The position numbers were made by a program, and so were the translations under genes. Under the pieces are notes generated by a model that saw nothing but the letters and a program-made list of their open reading frames with translations, was not told where the DNA came from and made no database searches. This document shows positions 21,951-35,152 of a stretch of 64,000 bases of DNA, piece by piece. Every line of letters starts with the position of its first letter. The stretch's first letter is position 1. The stretch covers positions 88,396,215 to 88,460,214 of the forward strand of contig NC_133896.1 in the NCBI RefSeq assembly GCF_964199755.1, written 5' to 3'. Source of the DNA: Larus michahellis (Eukaryota > Chordata > Aves > Charadriiformes > Laridae).

Positions 21951-24900
21951 ACGTCCTCTGCTGTAGTCACAGGTTGAAAACAGTGAGTCCCAGGCGTCTT
22001 TTGCATTACGTACTGCTTTAGAACACTTAAAAATGAAGGCAGTTGGCAGAAGCTGCAGTTCTCATGTCCTGCCTTAGGCACCAGTTTACAGCTAAAACTT
22101 AGGGTGCTAAGCTTCCAGGCTGAAACACCTTGACCTAAAATTTAAAAAAAAAAAAAAAGGGTAAGAAAGAACTCCTACAAAGAACTTGCTCTTATAAAGC
22201 ACAAAAATTCATTAAATGGAGGGGGGAAGCCCTCTAGCAGTAGGTAAGGGGCACTGATGATTTATCGTATCTAGTGCCCTAATATTCCCGAAGCATAGAC
22301 CTACTCCCCATTTGTGTTACGTAGTTTTAGTGTTCAAACAATGTATTTTTCACCATGTTTTTTCTTCTTTATAAAATGTACAAATATTTTGAACCATTTT
22401 CGTTTGCAAAATTCATTTCACCTGCCCTCCTGGGATTCCAAATTTTAGAATGTGCCTCGCTGCATAACGATGGCATAAACCAGTGTTAAGGCCCTGAATT
22501 TAAAATTAAACGTTTCCTAAGTATCTTGTATCGTTTACTGTCAAAAGTAGGACTGCTACAGTGCCATTAAATTTTTTCTTTAACTGGCACCCGGCTGATT
22601 TAGATTCCATTTATGTTTAGAATCCATCAGGGACTCTGTGCTTTTAATATTCCCTTTAATCTAGGAACGCAAAAAACATTCTCCTTTAGCCTTTTGTTGC
22701 ATTGTCTATCTGTCAGTCTTTTTGAAAAGTTCTACTCTTGCTTAAAAAAATAACAACACTGACATATCCCTATTACCTGTGTGAAATATCCCACCTCTAG
22801 TTGCTCTCTTGCAGGCTTTTAAGGTTATCCTTTCCCTGAGTTTGGTTGCACTCTAGTTTGCCCCTTCAGAGTTACAAAAGTAGTCAGAGACCCAGTCTTT
22901 AAAGAGAATTTCTGAAATAATTGCTGTTTGCTTCTGTTAGAGCAAACAATGCGCACGGCTCTGTTACTAACAAACACTGTGAGCCTATTGTCCGATCACA
23001 CCAGAAGATTTATAGTTTTTTCAGATCCGTGTTCCTGGACTTTTCTCTCTAAGCCATGGGGGTTTCTCCCTGAATTTCGTGGTGTTTGGCTTGTTTAGCC
23101 CCAAAACATCAAAGTTTCTTCCTTCTGCAGGCAAAGCTCTCTTGAGTTCCTGCTTAGTGAGCTTTTTTCCCTTCTGTAATGTTTAAAGAGTGACTTGGTG
23201 CTAGTAATTCCTGCTTGCTTTCCACTCGATCTCTTTGAAATGTGGTAAGAACGCCGTTCATTCTGGCTGTAACTGCTGTTGTATTCAGCCATTGTCTGAC
23301 CTCTGCGGTTGCTGGGAGCTGTTAATGGCTGCTCTGTTTGTACCCCTCCCAGGATCCTTGCACTCTGCACAGAAGTTAGTTCTTTAAGGCCAGGCGGATA
23401 GCAGTACAACAATGAGTAGATAGCCCCAATCAAGCAGGATTTGTATAAAAATGCAGAAATGTTTCATGTTCTCCCGATGAGTTCGGTTCAGATGGCCAAT
23501 TCTTGTCCCTCGCAGAGAATATACACTTTTTAATTGTCCTTCCTAGTAGCTGCGTTGTAATCTTGTGCAATACAAAACAAGGTGTCTGTGGGTGAGGTCT
23601 GTACTATTTAGCAGGTATTCTGGATTATCTGTGCTCAAAAACGCTGAGATGAGAATGAAACCGCAGAAAGAGACGATCAAGTGATCAGTGAAGCAAAGTT
23701 GAATGTCTGCGGACTCCAGAAGGCAGACATGGCTGCAGAAATGTGAAAGCAAAGAGCCTCAGGCATTTAGAGTATTCTGCAGTTTTAACTAGACTTCATC
23801 TCCCCTGTCTTCGCTGGGTCACATTTTTTCCTCATTCTTGCTTTCATATTCTCTTCAACTTGGTTTCCTTCAACTCCTGTCCCTTTACTTTTTCCTGTGC
23901 CATGCCCCCCATATAGTCACTATTGACTTTTTCTTTCTCCCTGATTGTCTCGTTCTCTCCCTCCACATACAGCCACTATGATTTTTCACTATTCTTTTGT
24001 TTTATACCCAATTTCTCCATTCTCTGCTCTTCTGAGGCACGCTGCTTGCAAAGCTCTGTAGGGTTAGTATTCTGCGTTTGAGCAGTGCATGCCACACAGA
24101 CAAGCCCCATTCTTGCTTGGGTTTCAAAGACAAACATAAAAGTGACTAAAAAGAGGATACTGCAAAACAGAGTTTAAAGGGGTTTAGTTAAAAAGAAAGT
24201 TTTAGAAGGCATTTTCTTGAGGTCTTTATGGTGGTAACGGTAGAATAGGATGATCTTACTTTTATGTCATCTTATAATATAGAAAACGAGATTCAACTTA
24301 GTGAAATACTACAGTCAGTCAATGTTGAACACTTAGAAGTAAGTTGTTCAGATGAAGTGCAATTGGCCAGTGGAAATCCCTCCTGGTGGAAGGCAGTGAC
24401 TTAGCTAATGCAAGTGAAAAAAGTTTTAAGAACGAGCACATAACTTCATAAATTCCTGAAAGAAAATGAAAAGTATACCGCTTCAGAAACAAAATTAACA
24501 GACCTTCCACAAATGCAAAGTGTGGAATAACTGGTACAAAAAAAGCAGGCTGGGCAGGCTTGGGGGTTTAGAGCAGACCACAAGCACTGTTTTACAATGT
24601 TCTAAGAGAAATTAAGGCTTGGAAGTTTACGAATGAGTAGAGTTAAATAGTTGTAAGACCTCAGGTGAAATACTTTGTCTGGATTTGAGCACTAAGCTTT
24701 CAGATGGATGCAAAATATCCACATGCGATTGTAAAAGATTGTAACAGTGAAGAACAGATGACCGATGAAGCAAAGTCAAAATAATTGTCTGATGGAGAAA
24801 AGTGAAGATTTGGGAAGTAAAAGAGAACTTGTCCTCCAATATGTAGCAGGTTTTTAGAAAAATAATGAAACCTCCTTTCTGGCAATTGAAGGGATGAGTA

Positions 24901-27900
24901 ATAGACTTTATTTATAGGAAGGGAAAGTAGAATTAGACCTAAGAGATCCTGTAAGAACAATTAAATGTTACAGGCTACCCAGGAAAAATCATCAGAACTT
25001 TTAATGACAAATATATATCAGTTACATTTTGTATAGCTTCTGTAGGTCTTGTCGAGTGTTATACTTCTATTGTATTTAGTTAAGGTGTACTTGGAGCAAT
25101 TTCAACATACTGTGAGGATACACAGGTATGCATCCAGGCTGATTGGTTGCAAAGTAAAAACGTGTGTGACAACATAATAACTGTCAGAAGCAAAATGCCT
25201 ATGCAAATCTTAAAATGAACAAGCTTACACCAAGATATATCTACTTCTGTTTCAGAAAGAACGTACTGATTAAGAAGTGCATGGGAACGTACAGCATTTT
25301 CATACAAAATAACAAATTTCTAAGGACAAAGCCCCACGTGATTTATGCAAACGGTAGCTTTATTGATGTATTGTCTTCCTGCTTGCTTCTGTTTTTCCTG
25401 TTAATTTTCTTCCAGCACTCTGTGTTCTCTGAGTCAGGGACCTGTACAGCTTATTTACATGTGCAATGTCACAGTGACATTCACAGTGCCTCTTAAATTG
25501 ATATATATGTTGTCAGTTTAGTTTATAAAGTTTTTAAGATAGACAATGTTTTGCTTAGTTTTTTACAGCACCCAGCACATCGGAATCTAAAAAGAAGAAG
25601 TGGTTGCATCGGCACAATGAACATAGATAAGAGTATTCACAGGAGGAGTATTCTCCACCATGCATACTCTTTAGGGCAGCTTTTCATCACAGTCAATATG
25701 GTCCTATATAGGATGCCATTTTCTCACAACAAGTTATGCTACAGGTTGAAGTTAGCCCTTACTGAACTTTTATGTCTTAAAGATGGGAGCATAAACTGGA
25801 ACTGAAGTAAATTGTGAAAAGAAGAGCTGATATTTTGTCTTATTTGTATAAATGTGTATTTTTGTGTACCTGTAAATCAGTCATTTTGACTACATTTTCA
25901 GGAGTGGTTTTGTGCAAGCCTCTTGCTGTGTCCCAACTTCTGATACCCTGAGCACTTAAAAACTGACAGAGTGAGTGGCCTGGCCTAAAACAAGACATTT
26001 AATGTCTCCAGTCAGCTTTTAAACATTCGTTTATGAATACATTTTGCCTTGTTTATATACTTACCCTGTAGTACAGTATGGTAGACAATTACATAAAAAT
26101 ACAAAGCTATCTATTTCTAAATAATTTTTAGTGTAAATTGAGTCATCTCTGGTTTATGTAGCTTTGTTTTTATTGCAGTTCATGAAAGTTACATACCATT
26201 TTCTTCCCAGAGTGCTTTCTTGTACCCAGTCTTGAAATATTACCACCTGATGTGTAATGCATTTTTCATTGGATGCAGTAGCACTAAATTTAGGTGTTGA
26301 ATCTGCAGTGCTAACACATTTGAGCAGTCTTAAACTCTGTAGGCCTGCTCAAAGGTGTGGGTGTTAAGAGGCTCAGGGTCTTACTTTGAGAGACCCTGAA
26401 CTGAAGTGAGCTCTGTATTTGTAGTCCGTATAGTCCGGGTGAATGTCTGCGAGAATGATTGCTGTAGTTAGACCTCACTGTAAACTAGCTATACATGCAT
26501 ATAGAGTTTACTTAAGCTTTTAAGTAAAAAGGAAAAGCTTAACTACTTAATCCTCTTTAAAAAGAAAAAAAATATGAACACAAACCACTGATACTGGCAG
26601 TATCCTTTTTAGGGTCTAGCACCACATTTGTTTATATGCACCTTCTTGGAAGTAAAGAATAAAACTAAATAAGCTTTTTGGCTTTGATCACAGCTAGTTT
26701 GATCTTACAACTCTGTACTATAATCTAGTATACCAAATTCAAGAAATAATATACTTTTGAGCAAAGAGATAATCATGTCTTGTGTAGCAAATTAAGCCAC
26801 TTGATTTTCATGAGAACACCAACCTGTGTATCAGTTTGTAGAACTGGCCCTAGACTGCCCCCGGTACAGTGAAAGATACCAGCATCGTCCTGGCTGAATG
26901 TAAGCCAGAGATCACTCCAATGCTTTTGTAAGGAGTGATTATTTTCCAGTGTGAGAAACCAAAGTACAGTACATGAAAATACTTTCTGCTGGCTTAGGGA
27001 ACTGAATTTTAACATTAGCATCAGGCAACAGCCATGTTCCATGCTGTTCTGTTGTAGTCAGAATATCCCATTAGAACAGCTTCAAAATCCTTCCCTTTCA
27101 TTATTGTAACAGTTTAAGATCAGACTCTACCTCCAGCACGGCCCCTCTGGGGCAACCCAGCACTGCCAGGTAGAGATTGCATCTGATCGCTCTCTGGCAG
27201 GTGGGAGCTGGCACCAGCCTCCCAGTGAGCAGAAAGTGAGAGAAGGGGTGTTTGGGGGGTGCCTGTGCTCCAGCCAGCCTTGGTTGCCAGCTGGCCCACC
27301 AGGTCTCTCTGCCAGCTGGCACAAGTGAGAACAGCCTCATGACTTGCATGTGCACCGCAGGCACGGGGAACCATAACCTGCCCTTAGCAGATTTTGGCAC
27401 AGGAGAAATTCTGGACCACAAAGTGTTTGAACTAAGTAATCAAACAGCATGAGTAGACAGATACAGTCTTAGTGATGAAGAAAAACTTCCCCAGAGACTT
27501 CGTTTGGGAAACATTCAGACTGGCTCCAGTTAAAACACCACTTCCAAATGCACACTAGAGAAGTACAGAATCATTCCAAGGCTTGCAGTTAAGCTCTTTG
27601 TTCAGCCAGGTTAAACCAAGCTTCTGGTTTGCAGCTACAGTAGAGCTGTATGAAGTCCTGTTCTAGAAAATGCTAAATAGTGTCTTATTCCAGCAGCAAA
27701 AATAATCATCAGAAATAACTGTATGAGACAAGGAGAAAGTCACCCGGAGACAGGGCTTTGCGGTCAACTTTGTCTTCAGCCTGAATGCTGAAAATAAAGA
27801 TTGTAATTTTGTCTCAGTAGGGGGCAGAGAACACGTAAAGAGGAACTGAAAGACTAATCCGGCGTTGCCCTCACAAGACACATTCAATTTAAATTGAAAA

Positions 27901-30900
27901 GGTCACTGCCCACATGATTGCATCACCCACCATGCCAGGTCCATTGAAGGTATGAGGCTTTGACGGGTCGCCTGTTTTTACTGAGGGCGAGGCATTTCAG
28001 GTGTAGTTTGTTGAAAAAAAGCCAAGAAGTCAAATACAGATATCCTGCCGAAATGTAACAAATGGGAGAAGAAAAAGAAATTTTTTTTAAATACATTTTT
28101 TAGTAAAGTAGATAAACATTTTCTCCACTGTTTACAGATTTTATTGTTCTAAAAGTGTAGCTTTTTAAATTGCTTTACCTGTCAACTCTCATTCATTGTA
28201 ACTAAAGCACTCATAGTGCTTAAGAAAAGGTTCATTTATAAGATGTTCTTTTAATAAGGAGTTTTCCAGGGTCGCTTAGTTGGATTCTAGGCATTTCCTC
28301 ATTCTGTTTTTTATGCTTGTATGGTTGGACATCGTTGCCTGGAAGGTTTCTGAGGAATTCCTAGGAAGTATTTTAATTGGAAATGTGTCTGTTCTGTTGT
28401 ATAAGAACTCCTGATCTACACCATGCAAAAGACTTGATGATTAGAAAATATTCAACCCTGTGTGATAATACAGGCGTTAGCACCTGCATTTCTGTTGGCA
28501 GGTAACAAACTCAGTGTTGATCCGGGGATAGAATGTCGTTACAGGTTTTCTTCTTGCATCGTCTCTGTTTTGCGGTGTTTACCTGATCAACTGTTAAAAC
28601 CCCGAGTTCCTCAAAATAACTGTCTATAAAAAGGCTTTGTTTCCTTGGCTGTTTCTTTCTAGTCCAAAAATTATGAAAGAGGGAATTAAGGAATATCTCC
28701 CAGCAGGGAGCTGGATTTGCTAAAATGTCACCACCAATCTCTTAATTAGCCCCTCAGAATACCATGTTGTCTCTTGGTCCTCAGTGAGAAAGAATATGAG
28801 TGGAAATGAAATGGAGTTTATTCTTAAATAACAAAACTAAATAACTCCTAAATAAAAAAAAAATCACAATTACAAAGTCAGGGGTCATGTGCGAGGTCTT
28901 TTACAAAAGCTGCATTTCACAATGTTGACTGATTTAGGAATTTGAAAATTGATGAAAAGAATGAGAATGAAATATAATTCTTAGAAAGGGATTAATGTTT
29001 ACAATTAAAAATAAATTGTACTTACATAAGAATATTGAAACCTTTTCCATTAATATGGCTAAGAAATGGGAAAATTTCTTCTAGTGGTCTCTAAGATATG
29101 TTGACTCCAGTTGCTAATCTTGATTCCCTATTCATTTATGTGAAGTTAGCCCTGAAATCTCTTTCCTGCGTTTTCAAATTATTTTTTTTTCTTGCAGTTC
29201 TGCTAAAACCAAGGTGTCTTAAACACAGCCGTTCTCCCCAGTGAGGAAGAATTTTGAGAATGTATGAGAACTCACTTTTTTTACAACACTCTTGGAGGGA
29301 ATGAGCGCAACTGTCATTCCTGTAGTCTCCTAATAGAATTGTCCCTGCTATAAATTATTTCCAATGTGTTGTGCTCATCCAGTGCTACCAAGTACCAAAG
29401 ATGGCTGTCTAGGCTAGTTAGCACATTTATATAGGTTTCTAAGGGATGATGCATAAGGCATGTTCATCACTGTGCATCAAAGAGCTCTGGAAGACGTAAC
29501 ACCCATTTCCCCAAGGAGGCAGAGCTCTACAACATCTTAAAGAGGGTCAGTACATTAGAGGAGCTATGTGAATTATTAATAGTTACTTCCCTAAAATATT
29601 CTAAAAATTATAATTTCGTATTAGCTGGAAACATTTTTGTTGTTTTTTGGCAGAGAGGCAAAAAATCCAAACAGTTGAAGACCAATTGATATGTTTTGTC
29701 CAAAATGAAATTAAATGTTTCCATGCATTTTTTGTGTGTTTTAATAACTCTTTTTAAAAATTGTGAAAAGAAAAGGAAGAAGTAGGATTTCTCTGCACTC
29801 TTCCCTATACTGGGTGTGAGGGCAAATTTCAATAACATTTCTCAGCTAATATACATTCACAGTGGATTTGTCCGAAGAAGAAACAGTTGACCAGTTCAAA
29901 GTCAAAATTCAAAGTCAGGGGTATATGTGTTCCATTCCATTTCTGGTACCTCAGTTAGAAAAATGTCTGTGAAAAGAGATTGGTGCCATTTTCAAGATTC
30001 TTCTGTATGTTGTTAGAACCCTACTTTATCACCATTGTAATAGTAATTACTTGCTTCAAAGTGGGATCGTTAGCCATAAGTAATATTTACAAACACACCA
30101 GTATTAAGGTGAATCATGTTCTGAAAAAGTGGAATATTTTGTCATAGTGACATATCTCAGCAATCCAAAAGTGCTTACAGCACTCTTCTCCTCAGTCCTA
30201 GCTGCAAAATAGGTCAAGACTGTCAATTTTCCTCATTCTCTGACTGTATTGTAAACTGTGCTTTACCAGACTTCAAACAAAAGATTCGTTTGTACCAAGT
30301 TTGCAGATCTTTGCAGCAGTAAATGTCTTAATTTTAAAAAATACTAATTACTTGATCTATTTTTCACATATAAGCTTTTTTCTCATTTTACAAACAGATG
30401 TCAGTTTTGGCTGCATCTCTGTAAACTTTTAGGAAACTGTCAGGTTTATTAACATTTTCTATATTTATAGAAATCTATTTCTTTATGAATATCAAGTTTA
30501 TGTTATTATCTACATAGGATAGTTTGTAGAAATACAGTGCCTAATTCTACCCACGGTGAGACTGTGGGCATGTTACAAGAGCCTAGCTGTAGAGAAGCAT
30601 TATTTCTGCATCTCGGTGTCCAGATGGCCAGAATGTTTGTGTGGTTTTTTTTTATTGTTGTTGTTGCTTTCCATCATCTCTGTTGGAAATGTAAGAGTTG
30701 TTATTCTAAGCCTATAGTCATTGTTAAAAAAATGAAATTCCATCTGCTATTGACTGAAGGAAGCTGGGGGAAAATCAACAGAAAACCCCATTTGCTAGGC
30801 AGCGTTTGTTGCCAGTTCTGAGCCAAAAAACTCAAGCCACTGTGCACGAAGAACTCTGCATCGTTGGTGGTTTTACCTGGTGGACAACTAGGCAGGTGCA

Positions 30901-31284
30901 CATTTTATTATGAATCTTTACCTGTTTGTATTCTTTTTTGTTGTGTCTTAGTTCCTAACTGCAACCCTTCTAAAGGTTTTTGTAAAGTGACAGCAAGCTT
31001 ACCATTGGACAGACTTTCTATATTCTTTTAGGTAAAGACATCCTAAATCAAGAGTAGGCTTCTCAATACATAAAAATATCTTGGCTGTCATGGGCCAGAT
31101 TTCCAGAAGCCTCAAATACTTTGCAATTAGTTCAGTAGAAGTTGTTGAATTGTTGGTATTTTTCATTAAATATGGCCTTGCTTCCAGGATGCTGGTGCAT
31201 GTTTGAGTAGAGTCGCAAAACTGTGGGGAGGGAGAATGGCAATGATTGCTTTTGTCAGTCCATTTCCCCATGAATATCTTTCAT
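21951..31284. other. Intergenic stretch upstream of NUP50
   Basis: No gene, RNA gene or clear young repeat is recognised. Open frames are short and unfamiliar. A GC-richer patch at about 27120-27370 gives overlapping open frames on both strands but resembles no known protein. The segment at about 25525-25590 (containing CAGCACCCAGCACAT) recalls the 3' part of old CORE/MIR-type SINEs, but weakly. Confidence 0.6.
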
Positions 31285-32255
31285 GATGACAGTACTGGCT
31301 CCAGTCCTGTTCACTATATTCATCAATGACCTGGATGAAGGGATAGAGTGCACCCTCAGCAAGATTGCTGATGACACAAAGCTGGGACGGGTGGCTGACA
31401 CACTGGAAGGCTGTGCCGCTGTACAGAGAGGCCTGGACAGGCTGGAGAGTTTTAGCGGAGAGGAATCTTATGAAATTCAACAAGGGCAAGTGTAGGGTGC
31501 TGCACCTGGGGAGGAATAACCCCATGCACCAGTACAGGTTGGGGGCTGACCTGCTGGAGAGCAGCTCTGTGGAAAGAGACCTGGGAGTCCTGGTGGACAA
31601 CAGGATGACCATGAGTCAGCAATGTGCCCTCGTGGCCAAGAAGGCCAACGGCATCCTGGGGTGCATCAAGAAGAGTGTGGCCAGCAGGTCGAGGGAGGTC
31701 ATCCTCCCCCTCTACTCTGCCTTGGTGGGGCCACATCTGGAGTACTGTGTCCAGTTCTGGGCTCCCCGGTTCAAGAAGGACAGGGAACTGCTGGAGAGGG
31801 TGCAGCAAAGGGCTACCAAGATGATTAGGGGACTAGAACATCTCTCTTATGAAGAAAGGCTGAGGGACTTGGATCTCTTCAGTCTGGAAAAAAGACGTCT
31901 GAGGGGGGATCTTATCAATGCTTATAAATATTTAAAGGGTGGGAATTGGGAGGATGGGGACAGTCTTTTTTCAGTGGTGCCTAGTGACAGGACAAGAGGT
32001 AATGGGCACAAACTTGAACATGGGAAGTTCCACCTAAACATGAGGAGGAACTTCTTTACTTTGAGGGTGGCAGAGCACTGGAACAGGCTGCCCGGAGAGG
32101 TGGTGGAGTCTCCATCTCCGGAGACATTCAAAACCTGCCTGGACGCATTCCTGTGTGACCTGCTCTAGGTGACCCTGCTCTGGCAGGATGGTTGGGCTAG
32201 ATGATCTCAAGAGGTCCCTTCCAACCCCTTACAGGTCTGTGATTCTGTGATTTTG
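31285..32255 (+). mobile_element. CR1 LINE 3' fragment, about 1 kb
   Basis: It begins inside the reverse transcriptase at the [18 protein letters not shown] block just before the catalytic motif. The motif here reads IADD instead of the usual FADD. A frameshift at about 31440-31480 separates this from a 230-residue open stretch with [41 protein letters not shown] and [15 protein letters not shown], ending at TAG (about 32168). A standard CR1 3' end (TAGATGATCTCAAGAGGTCC, then GATTCTGTGATT) follows. It is intergenic, 5'-truncated and inactive. Confidence 0.94.
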
Positions 32256-34728
32256 ATTTTATGTAACACAGCTAGTCCCATTACTAGCCCTGCTTTTCTT
32301 TAGCCAGTCTTTTCCTAACTTGCTTTGGCTACAACAGTCTATAAGGCTGACATCCTGAAACTCTATGTCAAAACTGTTGCTGGTGCATGGCTTTTTGCAC
32401 ATTACATACAGTTGGTGTTAATGAAAGGTCAGAGGAAGGTGTACAATCTTGAGCTTCTTCAATAAGTGTATTTCACCCCAGTAGACTTCCTCAAAAGCAG
32501 TTTAGACTGTGGGGCACATACCAATATCGACTGATTGGAGAGGTCCAGGCAAGATATGTTACATTTCCCTATTCTTCATACCTAGTCCACATGGGGTAAA
32601 TGGAGTCCCTTCTGGTAGTGCAGCGTTACTCTGTCTTCTGCTTTGCTCAGCATGGTGAGGGTTACTTTATTGCATCTCATGCCACAGGGGTTTCACCTGA
32701 TGATAAACGTAATTCATGTGGTGATGAAGAGGTCTGTGAAAATTATTGGTGCCACTTGCTGAGGTTGCCTTAGCCAGAGGAAGCCGTTTCCCTCATGGTT
32801 GGAATCTCTGTTTTATTGCTGTAAATAGGATTAGTGCTTTCGAGAACTAGTCGTGTGGGCCTCTGCTTGTCCTCTAGGTGCATAAGCTCTTGTCAACTAT
32901 AAGGTCTCATTGACCGTGTAATTTAGTGAGTGGAGGTCAGAGACTGACTTTGATTACTCTAAAGTAGACACCTTAAGGCTGGTCAGCTCAATAGCTTTCT
33001 AGGTACCACTAGGTAATATTGACTGTATCTCCTATGATTGTAATGCAAGCTTATAAACAAAAAGCATGTATAATCACCTGCACGTAGGCACCTAGATTTA
33101 TGTGTCTTCATCTCAAAACTGAACCCTGCCTCTAGTCTCTCTGTTACAGCCTTTCATAACAGGTTTTAAGATAAATGTCTGGAATTTGACTTGGTGGAAA
33201 CATCATTCTTCACCTAATGTTGACAGAAAGCAATTTACGGTCCTTCTGCTGCTTGCTATAGAATCTCTTCCTTGAGAGACCAGGCTTGCCTGGTCTGTTT
33301 AAAAAGCAGGCACTTTTCCTGTCTCCCATTGTTCCGCTATAGAGTTTATATGCCTGCAAACACTTCCAGCATTACAAATTTGGGGGTTTTGTCCTGCTTG
33401 ACTTGGATCTCGCTCTCTCTCTCAGTAATGGAACAGTCCACAGTAAGGGGAAATATAAGCCAGAAATCAGTACCTACCATCTGCAGTGGTAGAGTTTTTG
33501 GGTCTTCCAGAAAATTTGTAGCCTTGCCTGTTTCCGGGGACTTCTAACAAACTGGTTACAGTCTGCCTTCAGCTTCAGAGTGTTAATGTGCTATTGACCA
33601 CAATTGCAAAAAGCCATGCAGCTTCCAAAATGTAATAAAACTCAAAGGTTATTTTATCTTATCACTGTACTGATTCAAAATACCATTTAGTCCAGGGGAA
33701 CTGAGTAAAGACAAGAGTAAGACAAGTTAAAACACCAAGTCAGTTGTATAAATAATTGTTTCTGATGTATATCTTAACTTTGATTTTTTTTTTTTTCTTT
33801 TTTCCCCGAAATCAAGGGTAGACATAACGGTATTTTTCCCTAAGGAATTGTATTTTTACTTTTAATAGATTATAAAAGAAGCTGTTGAACAAAGTAATAT
33901 ATAGGGAAGGTGAATTACAGAGCTTGAGGGATATCCAAGAAATGAATTTGGGATTTTCAGTCACTATTAAGGAAAACCTCTTCCAAAGCTGAGACAACAA
34001 GAGTAAATATCTTAAAAGAGGTTAACAGGCTTTAAAAAAATGGAGCTATTAAGCTTTTTACAAATGAATGTTTATTTTTGTCTTATTTAACTTTGCAGAA
34101 ACAGTAATATATACTTAGTAAGGTGTTTATGGACATCTTAAAACTAAACTTCTGCATGATAGTCAATATTTTGTCTATTGTCCAAGAACAACACATTCTC
34201 CCCACAGTAACCTACTTATCCTGTCAATAGGATCAGCCCCTGGAGCCTGAATCAAATTAAATACTCTTAAGACTCACTTCTTAGAGGGATAATAAGTAAA
34301 AATAGGGGGAGAAAAAAAGAGTCACTGAAAGAATTGGTGAAGTATTTGGGAGTCTGAGGAGGCTAGAGATAGCATTTCTTATGGAGTACTTGAAGGTTCT
34401 CAGCAACCATGGGTATCATATGTGGTCTTTGCATTCGCTTGTAGTCTACTTTTGATTTATCCATTGGTGGATTATCCAGGTTTCTGGACAATTTTGGCTG
34501 CAGATGTGCAACACTTATGCTTATGAGACATGTTGCATCTAAAAGCAATATATTTTCATATTTTTGTTGTGCTACTGGTGCCTGTCACCTGATGTACATA
34601 GGTGTCATATCATCTGTGTTTTGCTCTACCTTGTGCAAGGGTGTGCTGTCTAGTGATCGGTTTTGATGATGAATTAAGAAACATGGAGCTGGAAGGGAGA
34701 GGAAGAGAAGCGATTTACTAAGAGAGAC
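32256..34728. other. Intergenic stretch between two CR1 copies
   Basis: AT-rich sequence with no recognised gene or repeat. A poly-T tract lies at about 33785-33803. Confidence 0.6.
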
Positions 34729-35152
34729 ATCTCTTACAAACCTTATGAGGAACGACTGAGGGAGCTGGGGTTGTTTAGCCTGGAGAAGAGGAGGCTGAGG
34801 GGAGACCTTATCACCCTCTACAACTACCTGAAAGGAGGTTGTAGAGAGATGGGGGCTGACCTCTTCTCCCTGGTGACAAGTGATAGGACGAGGGGAAACG
34901 GGTTCAAGTTACGTCAGGGGAGGTTTAGATTAGATATTAGGAGACATTTTTTCACTGAAAGGGTTATTAAACATTGGAATAGGCTGCCCAGGGAGGTGGT
35001 GGATTCACCATCTCTGGAGGTGTTTGAAAAAAGGGTAGATGGGGCACTGAGGGACATGGTTTAGAAGTGGCTCTTGTCAGGGTAGGCTAAAGGTTGGACT
35101 CGATGATCTTAAAGGTCCCTTCCAACCTCAACAATTCTATGATTCTGTGATC
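34729..35152 (+). mobile_element. CR1 LINE 3' end fragment
   Basis: The last part of CR1 ORF2 is open: [47 protein letters not shown], then a TAG stop at about 35062-35064. The CR1 3' UTR with GATGATCTTAAAGGTCCCTT and a TTCTATGATTCTGTGA tail follows. It resembles the 14437-16398 copy more than the 31285-32255 copy ([12 protein letters not shown] compared with [12 protein letters not shown]). Confidence 0.94.

Noticed and set aside
27101..27421. Minus-strand 106-codon frame in a GC-richer patch
   Set aside because: Overlapping frames on both strands and no family resemblance; composition effect.
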